From: Dactylorhiza incarnata
Lineage: Eukaryota; Streptophyta; Magnoliopsida; Asparagales; Orchidaceae
DNA length: 64,000 bases
Direction of reading: 5' to 3'
NCBI GenBank assembly: GCA_033032865.1
Contig: JAWHQI010000001.1
Location: 4,114,001 to 4,178,000 of the forward strand
This document shows positions 55,744 to 64,000 of this stretch, in pieces (positions within the stretch are counted from its first letter, which is position 1; each line of letters opens with the position of its first letter). The position numbers and the translations under genes were made by a program. Below the pieces are notes generated by a model that was given only the letters and a program-made list of their open reading frames with translations, was not told where the DNA came from and made no database searches.

Positions 55744-58707
55744 GTGGCGGTCTTCCCACGACCATCGCCTACGTACTCCGTATCATCCTACATACGGCCT
55801 CAGACCCACGTAGTTCTATGATTGTCGCACAGGTTGCCTGGAACCAGGTCGTCCTCGTTGCGGGTTGCCTTAGAGTGTCACTCGAAGGCCATCCTAAATT
55901 TTCCAAAGGCAACATTTATCCCCGAAAGAATATATTTCTCGAAGGGGGAAACCTTTTTATTATCATAATAATGATTCATATTTGAGTGTGAACAACATGA
56001 AAAGAATATGCAATTGTAATGACATTATTCCAAGCTTATAACGTATGCAGGATTTAGGATTTAGAGCGCTTTTTATAAATTGGCAGGACCTCCAATAAGT
56101 CATTGGCTCATAGTCAAGTAACTTACTACAAAAGAGAAAACAAAAGCAAATTATATCGATGTCTTGCCACCATTTCCTAGGCTCGGCAATGTAAGCTTCG
56201 CGGCCTCTTTGGTGTTAATATTTACTTATAAACGTGCACCACCCAATCTGTCGTCGGGTTCAAGATCTGAACACCAATTCAAAAAAAAGGCCTAGATAAC
56301 GTAAAAGTGAGTGCTGCGGTTTTCAATAAAGCAGGAATTGCAAGATCTTGGCAGCACCGTATTGGGGATTTGACCCATCAAACGATGTCCAAAATTCACA
56401 TATAAGTACAATCTGGAAAGGTAAAAACATTACCTACATTATTGATGAAGGGTTCATAAGGTGATCACTACCGATTAAGGCCTAAATATTTAAAAGAGAG
56501 TTTGCTGCAGTTTTAAGCAATAACAGGAATTCAGATCTTTAATTAATAGCAACAAAAACAGCCCCCAAGGCTTATGCCACTTGTTGCTTTCCTAGCTCAA
56601 GGTGTATGTCATATGAAAACATACACTCACCTGATGTTTATCAATATACCCAATGTGTTTTGCAAGCTTTAACAGTCCCACGCTTACTATAACGTATTCA
56701 TGAGGAATTATGAGGTGTTTCCACTTCTAAATGCCTCTAACTCAACGCACTCTCAAGTGATGCTTTCAAATGATCCCTAAATGTATTTGCAAGCCCAAAC
56801 CATTCCCAAACTCGAAGTATGAGTGCAACATACGTATGAACACACACACATTCCTCGTGTTGTAATCCCAATGATTCTAAGGTTGCAAGACCACAACAAC
56901 CCAACTCCTCATGCCATCTTAAGAAATATTATGCCTAGATATGATGATGTCTCTTGTGTCGAACACCTACACAAAATACATGAATTCCAAGAGGTTTGCA
57001 AGACTAAAAGCAACCCAACCCTTATGCTACCTAATTATTATTAATTCAAGATATGATGCAACACCTATGATAAACACATGCACTCAAATATATATGGATT
57101 CTCAATTGATTTACAAGATTTTTATTTCAATCAAGAGCATTCCATCATTTAAGAAGAAGTCCAAGTAAGCTATTGAAGCCAAATATATAGCGGCAGCCCT
57201 TGTGAAGAAAACACACACCCAAGTATATGAACTCAGTGTGGTGAGAGAGGAATGGACAATTGAACGGGAAAATCCTAACCTCATTTGTGAATTACCCTCA
57301 AGATCATGATTTGTTAACTTAGTTGTTTGAGCATATACACCTATATATAATCACATGTTCTATATACCATGGGAACAACCCAGAGTTTATGATGATGAGA
57401 ATATAGTTAGGAAGGAATATATCCAAAACAAGCTGTCCACAAATGAGCAGAGCAGATTTCAGCCGGCTCTACTACTGTGCAATAGACTCTGGCTTTCAAG
57501 AATGCTAGAATAATGGCTATCCCTCAATCCAAACTGTACCTCACCACTTAGGACTGAATGAAGAACGAAAAAACGCAAATAATCTATATATATGTAATAC
57601 CTTGCTGCTGGATACAGCGGAAATATTCTGCACTTCAAGCTATCATGAAACTCCTTCGCTAAACCAGTACATAACCAAGATACGACGGGGAAAGGGGAAG
57701 AGAGTAGAGAGATAGAATTTCCGATAGCAGAAGAAGGGGAGCCCGACATGGTTCTGCCGTGAGAGGAGGAAGGAAAAAGGGGAGGAAGGAGATCGAGTGG
57801 ATGAGGAGGAAGAAGCCCGTTCAGAGGAAGCAGCAGCCCACCAACAGCCCAATGGACTGCAGGAATTTAGCTATGGCACCCCATAGCATAAACATAGCAG
57901 CAGCTACTATAAAAAGAAACCAACGATCAGAATTTGCACTGCTTAGAGGTAATCGAACAGGAAAGCTGGACTGCATTAGGACAGCATAACAGTAACAGGA
58001 AAAGGAACAAAACCAGATCTGGCCCAAACCAAGAAATCCATACAGCCGGTCATAGCCAACACATAACTGAAATCCCCTCATAATCATAACAATAGGACAA
58101 CAGAAAGTGGCCAACAAAGCCAAGCTTAACAAGAGAAACAACTCTAATAAAAGAGCTGGCCCAAAACTGCTCACAGCATAACTATCAAACCTAAAGGAGG
58201 AGCAGTAATAGCTGATCACGATAAGAGCAAACCCCCAAACAAAATACATACAGCCGGCCCAATAAGAAGACAGGACTGATTCAACTTCCCAGAATCATAA
58301 AAAATTTAGGAATTTAGAGGGGAAGGGGAAGGAAGAAAACTTACAGTTAGGGTAGAAACTCAAACACAGTAGTAAATCGTGAGTCCAATGAAGTTCAGGG
58401 AAACCAGAGCTTTACCAACACTGATCCCAGCATAAGCTAAGAGTCTCCCTGCCGAATCAAGCAAACCGAGGAAGGGAGAAGGAAGACAAATAGGAAAACT
58501 CTAGCTGCGATGTAAAGAGGAAGCGACCCCTTGTCGTAAAGCTTGAGGGAGGAGGAGTTGAGTAAGGAGAGATGGGAGTAGCGAAGGAGGAAGAAGCTCC
58601 CATCAGGGAGGCCGATCCTGCGATTCTTTAAGAGTGTCGATACCTCGCCATTTCCTCCCCTGCCTTGCCATTTCCGCCCAGCCCACGTGTGAGAACCGGC
58701 TGCTCCA

Positions 58708-58757
<50 letters not shown>

Positions 58758-59263
58758 TTTAATATTAAAAATTATTTCGATATACAATATGGTTTATTTT
58801 GTTAAATTCTATACATGTATATATATATTATGTGTATACAATTATCAATTCCCTACTTTTATTATGTGTATATATATTTATGTATATGTGTGTGTGTACT
58901 AAATATTTTTCTTTAAACATGAAAGAAAATGTTCGCGGGGAACCGTTGCAATCGCATTGGTCAAATGAAGCAAAAGGACTTGTTTAAAGAGGATGTTGAG
59001 TTTGTCAACATAAATAATTTCTTGAATCGCCGCATAACTTAACACGACCCATCTCATCCAATTTTCTTAATTTAAAATTGAGTCCGAGTAATATTGGCAC
59101 TGGTGAACCCCAATTTTTGGCTAATTTGCTTGAAGTAAATGTTGTGACGTCGCAGTTTAATTCATAATCCGAAGTTAGGTCATGAAACTGTTAAAAACTG
59201 GTTTAAACTCCTCAATGGTTCACATGGCTCTTCTAGGCCCCTAGTGCCAAAATCGGGATGTTA
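55744..59263 (-). repeat. Element J: 3.5-kb unit, copy 2
   Basis: This is the second copy; its CT run (58709-58753) is about twice as long as in copy 1. The same minus-strand short frame is at 57459-57749. It ends GGGATGTTACA, while copy 1 ends GGGATGTTA directly against copy 2. Confidence 0.85.
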
Positions 59264-59309
59264 CACACCGTCACCAACATCTTCACGTTGAGGTCCGTCG
59301 TCGCCATCA

Positions 59310-61171
59310 GTATACCTCCTGGTTGATGGTGATCAGTCTTTACATGTTGATATGTTAGGCACTGTTGCACAAACCTTGCAACGTCCACTTTCATGCCCGA
59401 CCACCAAAAATTCATCTATAAATCAAGATACATTTTTGCGGCATCGGGATGGATAGAGAGTTTGGACTAATGTGCTTCCTTTTGTAGCTGTCTTCGAATA
59501 TCGTCAATAGGGGGAATCCCATATCGATTCCCGTATCGCAGATGTTATGATCATCAATATGGAATTTGGACTGTGGTTTCTCCACCAAGGACTTCACCAT
59601 CTTTCTCCATTCTTTAGTTTGCTGCCCTTCTTGAATCTTCTGCAACCAATCGGGTGAAATGATTAGTTGTGCTAGGGTCGATCTACAGATTGATGCTCCC
59701 GAGCTCAACTTTAACCTTTCTAAATCGCCTATCAGAAAGTAAGTCATTATCTTTGCTTCAAATCTATGACTTAACGCATTTGCTACTACATTTTCTTTTC
59801 CCGGATGATAGAGAATCTCCAAGTCGTGGTCTTTCATGAGTTCTAGCCACCTTCTTTGTCGCATGTTCAGATCCTTCTGGTCTAGGAGATATTTCAAACT
59901 CTTATGATCTGTGAACACTCGACAATTTTATCCCTAGAAGATAGTGTCTCTCAATCTTTAGGGTGAATACTACCACGACTAACTCTAAATCATGAACATG
60001 ATAATTCTTCTCAGATCTTTTCAACTGTCGAGAAGCATAGGCTATGACCTTTCCTTGTTGCCTCAGTACACACCCTAACCCTTGATAGGATGCATTACTA
60101 TAAATTTAAAAACCTTTATAGCCATCAGAAATGGATAAGATTGGTGCAGATACTAATAATTGTTTAATCTTTTGGAAGCTTTCTTCGGACTTATCACTCC
60201 TTTCGAACTTTACCGCCTTCTAATAATCGTGTTATTGGGGTCGCAATTTTTGAAAAATCTTTTACAAACTTTCGATAGTATCCTGCTAATCCCATGAAAC
60301 TTCGAATTTCAATAATATTAGTCGGACGAGGCCATTCAATAATTGCAGAGATCTTGGCAGGATCTATGAAGATTCCTTTAACACTAATGATATGGTCAAG
60401 GAAGGCTACTTCTTTCAACCAGAACTGACACTTCGAGAATTTGGCAAATAATCAATGTTCTCGCAGTGTTTGAAGGACTTGACGCGGATGATTTTCATGC
60501 TCTTTCTCACTCCTTGAATACACCAATATATCGTCAATGAAAACTATGACAAACCGATCAAGAAAGGGGTGCATGACTCGGTTCATCATGTCCATGAATA
60601 CCGCTGGAGCATTGGTGACTCCAAAGGGCACACAAGAAATTCATAATGAACATATCTTGTGCAGATTGCCATTTTCTGGATATCTCCATCCTTCACTCAC
60701 AATTGATGATAACCAGATCGCAAAACAATCTTCGAGAAAACTGTCGCGCCTTGAAGCTGGTCGAACAAGTCATCAATCTTCGGTAATCGATATCGATTCT
60801 TGATAGTGAATTTGTTCATCCGGCGGTAATCAATGCACATTTGCATACTATCATCCTTTTTTCACAAATAGAATTAGGGCTCCCTACAGAGAAGTACTTG
60901 GACGGATGAATCCTTTGTTCAACAGATCATGAAACTGCTCTTTCAATTCTTGCAGTTTAGGTATCGCTAGGCGATAAGAAGTTGTAGAGATGGGCTCTGA
61001 TCCTGGAAGTAGGTTAATTGAGAAATCAATCTCCCTACGCAGAGGAATTCCAGATAAGTCTTCAGGAAAGATGTCTGGATATTCTCGTACTATGGGCATA
61101 TCTTCGACATTTTGCTTCACTCCTTCGACTTCAAATACACTGGCTAGATAAACCATGCATCCTTGCTTCAT
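59310..61171 (-). pseudogene. Element G: RT, RNase H and integrase zinc finger
   Basis: From 61171 (YPDIFPEDLSGIPLRREIDFSINLLPGSEPIS) RT continues with several frame changes to FIDDILVYS (60541-60530), [19 protein letters not shown] and [17 protein letters not shown] (60400-60220). RNase H includes [23 protein letters not shown] and [15 protein letters not shown] (59918-59770). The integrase HHCC finger ([23 protein letters not shown]) runs to GGI at 59310, where I is inserted; the text resumes at 44052. Stops and shifts are too many to list, and the gene is long dead. Confidence 0.85.
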
Positions 61172-61372
61172 AAATTTACATGCTTACATAGCGGATATTA
61201 TTGGGACAATTCCGCCCTTTCCTCGGAACTTGAGAATGGGTTGGAATGGTCGATGGAAAGTGATTTCCTTCTTAGCATAATAGATTGTGGTGCGATGTTT
61301 TGCAAACCAATCCATACCCATAATAATATTGAAATGATCAAGAGGGAAGATAATAAGATTGCCCTCGAACTT

Positions 61373-61615
61373 TCATTCCCCAATTCTTATGTCTCTATGG
61401 ACATAGTTAACAACTTTGACCCTCTCACCATTGGGTAAGCTTATACAATTTTCTTCTGCCAGTTTTTGTTTAGGTAATGACAACTTACTAGTTAATGTAT
61501 CAGATATGACAGAATGTGTTACACCAGACTCAGATAATGCAATAGAAGAGGTACTTTTAAATATTATTGTACCTGATATCACATCGGTTGCTTCCTGGGC
61601 TTCTTCTCGATTCAT
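61373..61615 (-). pseudogene. Element G: aspartic protease, active-site Asp lost
   Basis: ALSESGVTHSVIS corresponds to the usual (L/A)(F/V)DSGATHSFIS protease site. The catalytic Asp codon is GAG (Glu) at 61531-61529. Flanks fit the Tekay protease (GTIIFKSTSSIAL..., SLPNGERVKVVN). A region between 61372 and 61172 continues to RT in broken frames. Confidence 0.75.
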
Positions 61616-61639
61616 CCCAAAGATGCGAGGTTGTGTTGG

Positions 61640-62646
61640 TGCTTGTTGCCTCGATCTTTCAGTTGACTGCCCCTCGACCTCCTTCTTCAGACAATTTCTA
61701 ATGATATGGCCTGACCGATGACAGTAGAAACAAGTGTTGTCCCTCTTGTCTGAAGTGCAGATTCCCCAATGTTGTTTGTTACATTTTGGGCATGTCGGGG
61801 TAGGCTGATTTGGATTGTTCTGGCGCTTCGATTGATTTTGATAGTCGAGGTCTTGATTCTTCCATTTCTCTCCTAACTGGGGTGGTCGCGCTGTCCACTG
61901 CCTTTCTTCAACTCAATGAGCCGTCTCGATTAGTGCTTCATATTCGGGGAAGTTAAAAGGGTCTAGAGCATCTTGGATTGATTCTCTTAATCCTCATCGT
62001 AACATAAACATTTACTGGTCTAATGATCCAGTAACATCAGGAGCATGCTCAAGCATTAAAAAAAATTTAGATTCATACTCCGTAACAGAAAGGGTAACCT
62101 GAGTTAATTGGGCAAGTTTCTCCTTCATCCCCTTTCGTGCTGACACAGGCCAATACCACTTGCGAAATCCATTTACAAATTCACTCCAAGCGATGTCGGC
62201 TGCCTTCCTTCCCTTCAAGTGGATGTGTTTGTGATTGTTCCACCAAGCTGCATCATCCTTTTGCAGAATGAATTCGACAAGAGTCACCCGCACTCAATTC
62301 CTTCGAATATTCTCTCTACTTGATAAAGCCACTCTTCAGTGACGAGTGGGTTCGTTGATCCTGCAAACTTTGGGGAACCTATCCGCATGAAGATGTCGAA
62401 CCATCTTTCAACATGGGTGGATCAGATCCGGATCTCGGAGGTGGGACTGGTCCTCTTTGCAGAGCTTCGGTCAGGACTGCTTTCAATTGAGTGACAGCAT
62501 CCATATTGTGGGGGTAATACGGGCATCCTCAGAGGATGACTATCCTGGTCACTGCCTCCATTAGTATTGACATATGCTTGTGAATCGTTATTGGTCATTT
62601 CCTGAAAAGGAAATAAGCGTCTTAGAACGCGAAAAAGAAACCTCAT
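61640..62646 (-). pseudogene. Element G: gag with zinc knuckle
   Basis: The start is around 62602 (MTNNDSQAYVNTNGGSD). The gag core is FILQKDDAAWWNNHKH ... WSEFVNGFRKWYWPVSARKGMKEKLAQLTQ (62270-62080). A CCHC knuckle CFYCHRSGHIIRNC is at 61732-61691, preceded by CPKCNKQHWGIC. Frames are broken near 62420-62295, 61985 and 61915. Confidence 0.82.
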
Positions 62647-63395
62647 ATACTTTTATATTTACTTGCATAATTAACTCACAATTTCTAGTTTAAGGTGCCC
62701 ATTGGCCAGGTAAGTGTAAGGTCTGTGGTCACACTATGTACCGTTATACACCACTTTCCTTTCAGGGGATACTGGCTCACTCCTAACCACTTTCCTAGAC
62801 ACCAATTAGACAACTAAAACGTCGATCTCACAAGCACAAAGATTTATTAAACTGATCTTGTTTCATTCCTACGTGTGACAACCCCACTCAGGTTTACTAA
62901 CATATGTTCAGGGTGTCTAATCCTACTGTTCAAGTATTCTGCTAATTTTACTGGTTCCACTCTTTTATGTGTAATCTCGCACTGATTCCAACTTGTCACA
63001 CATTGACCTGGTAAGCTCGAGTTAACGAGGCAGGAATAGTAAATGTTAGGTAAGGATCTTTTTATGGTTACACATTTTCAGGGCGAAATCAACAAAACCA
63101 ACATATTTTATTTATATTTCAAAAGTTTACATGTACCTCATTAGATTGGATATAACATCTTCTCTTACATAGTAAAAAAACAAAATATAGTCGTCTTCCT
63201 CACTGCCCACTGGCACCCATATCAGTATTGGTACCTAAAAATATAAGTAGGCTGGTGAGCGTTCTAGCTCACTCTGAAAGAATAACACAACATATATATG
63301 TATGCACAAGTTTTAAGCAAAATGCAAGTAAAACAGAAGAGTAGCATAATACCATATATTCATTTAATTTGTTTGTAAAAACCCATGTTAGTTAT
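62647..63395. other. Unassigned A/T-rich sequence, probably leader or LTR of G
   Basis: There are 750 bases without a gene. By position it should hold the leader, PBS and 5' LTR of G, but I cannot recognise a PBS or LTR end. A TGTGACAACCCCACTCAGG stretch near 62875 looks LTR-like but is unsupported. Confidence 0.4.
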
Positions 63396-64000
63396 TGGGT
63401 GTCGACTTATCACCTAGAGGGGAGTGAATAGGTATTTCAAATTATTTTTCTTCCCCCTTTTGGTGTACTTGTTTTCTGGTTAATAGATTTATAGATTAGA
63501 AAAACACAGCACAAAAAACACTCAAGAACTTATATAGGTTCCTCAAGATAGGGTGTCTTGAGTAGTCCTCTTTCCCTCTGCGCCTACCTAGCAGTGTGCT
63601 AGGCTCGGCAAACTCCGCCAATGTCTCTGGCCCTCAAGCCTTACAACTCGGACCCGCAAGTCCCTGCAGCCTAGGCCCGCAAGCCCCTTCACTGCACCTG
63701 AGCCCACAAGCTCGACACTCAGGCCCTGAAGCCCTATAACTCGGACCTGAAAGTCCCTGCAGCCTAGGACCGCAAGCCCCTTCACTGCACCCAAGCCCGC
63801 AAGCTCGACACTCAGGCCCTCAAACCCTACACAGCAAAGACCCGCAAGTCTTGCCTGCAGCCTAGGCCCGCAAGCCCCTTCACTGCACCCGAGCCCGCAA
63901 GATCGACACGTTTGGACCCTCAAGTCCTCTGCCCTAGCCCTCAAGCCTCACAAATCTCAAGCCCTCAAGCTTGACACTCAGATCTGAAAACAGATCCTAC
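63396..64000 (-). repeat. Element K: partial LTR of the B/F Sirevirus family
   Basis: CACCTAGAGGGGAGTGAATAGG, then AAAACACTCAAGAACTTATATAGGTTCC, the CTCAAGATAGGGTGTCTTGAG inverted repeat and AGTAGTCCTCTTTCCC match the outer end of B's LTR. It runs off the window. The exact start is uncertain (63396-63400). Confidence 0.75.
63661..63910. repeat. Tandem repeat of 93-97 bp in K's LTR
   Basis: Three units start with CCTGCAGCCTAGG at 63663, 63756 and 63853. Shorter 'GCCCGCAAGCC' motifs recur within each. It replaces the 'CTACAACTCAG' repeats seen at the same place in B. Confidence 0.8.

Larger units (their letters stand above)
51623..59265 (-). mobile_element. Element J: long-LTR insertion with internal 3.5-kb tandem duplication
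   Basis: Its ends on the minus strand are TGTAACATCCCGATTTTGG and GATCTTACA. The TSD is CACCG (51618-51622, 59266-59270). It holds no gag or pol. On the plus strand it is a 620-bp segment (51623-52242) followed by two copies of a 3.5-kb unit. TG...CA ends and a 5-bp TSD mark an LTR retrotransposon product; the simplest reading is a solo LTR of about 4.1 kb, 3.5 kb of which is duplicated, or two LTRs joined by a deletion. The TGTAACATCCC start resembles gypsy (Tekay/Tat) LTRs; this is inference. Confidence 0.75.
44053..59309 (-). mobile_element. Element I: CRM-like chromovirus (Ty3/gypsy), interrupted by J
   Basis: Minus strand: 5' LTR (59309-59266 plus 51622-50380, split by J), PBS (50376-50365), gag, zinc knuckle/protease, RT-RNase H-integrase, chromodomain-like tail reading into the 3' LTR (45340-44053). 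The TSD is GTATA at 59310-59314 and GTATG at 44048-44052 (one base changed). LTRs beginning TGATG...GAC, a pol frame that runs into the 3' LTR and the integrase sequence fit the CRM clade, many members of which target centromeres. The clade call is from recognition, not phylogeny. Confidence 0.82.
41591..62650 (-). mobile_element. Element G: Tekay-like Ty3/gypsy element in three pieces
   Basis: Pieces on the minus strand: gag to the integrase zinc finger (62650-59310), 44052-44032, and integrase core to C-terminus (42430-41591). The integrase text runs on across the joins once H and I, each with its TSD, are removed. The RT/RNase H motifs ([30 protein letters not shown]) are of Tekay/Del type; the lineage is inferred. 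It is the oldest element here. Both LTRs are outside or unrecognised. Confidence 0.8.

Noticed and set aside
62870..62895. TGTGACAACCCCACTCAGG as the start of G's LTR.
   Set aside because: The orientation would be opposite to G and no partner copy is in the window.

Overview
The window is plant nuclear DNA made almost entirely of nested LTR retrotransposons. I find no host gene, tRNA, rRNA or CRISPR that I can support. The plant assignment rests on tRNA-iMet and tRNA-Asp type primer-binding sites, Sirevirus-type Ty1/copia elements with a third ORF, CRM- and Tekay-like Ty3/gypsy elements, and TG...CA LTRs with 5-bp target-site duplications (TSDs). The species cannot be named from this sequence. 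A flowering plant with a large, repeat-rich genome is likely, and the presence of a CRM-type chromovirus makes a pericentromeric location possible.

Layout, left to right (letters used throughout). A: 3' part of a non-Sirevirus copia element (1-4268), its LTR cut by B. B: gag-only, pol-less Sirevirus-like element on the minus strand (4269-9655). C: Sirevirus with gag, pol and ORF3 on the plus strand (9661-20797), its 5' LTR truncated. D: a second, related Sirevirus (20798-38121) whose truncated 5' LTR abuts C and whose integrase region is split by E. E: gag-like, non-autonomous gypsy-type element (25432-31310, minus, perfect TSD AATTT). F: 3' end of a further Sirevirus (38122-41590) that D entered. 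G: old Tekay-like gypsy element on the minus strand, in pieces at 41591-42430, 44032-44052 and 59310-62650. H: solo Sirevirus-type LTR in G (42431-44031, TSD ATTGG). I: CRM-like chromovirus in G (44053-59309, minus, TSD GTATA/GTATG). J: 7.6-kb LTR-type insertion in I's 5' LTR (51623-59265, TSD CACCG) containing a 3.5-kb tandem duplication. K: part of a B/F-like LTR at the right edge (63396-64000).

Relative ages follow from nesting: G is older than H, I and F; I is older than J; F is older than D; D is older than C and E; A is older than B. All protein-coding elements are damaged by stops, frameshifts or lost catalytic residues. The longest open frames are C's IN-RT-RNase H, I's RT-RNase H-IN, and the ORF3 genes of C and D.

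The most interesting material is in the Sirevirus-type elements. C and D carry a conserved proline-rich, NLS-bearing third ORF that does not look like an envelope protein. Each has a pyrimidine-tract CAG/GTAC acceptor-like site just before ORF3 and another just before protease, and both keep an in-frame TAG at the gag/pol border. Palindromic TCGA-core repeats recur in LTRs, in gag codons and in ORF spacers of several families. Helically phased repeats sit about 75 bp upstream of LTR TATA boxes. The C and D sequences look like mosaics of one another.
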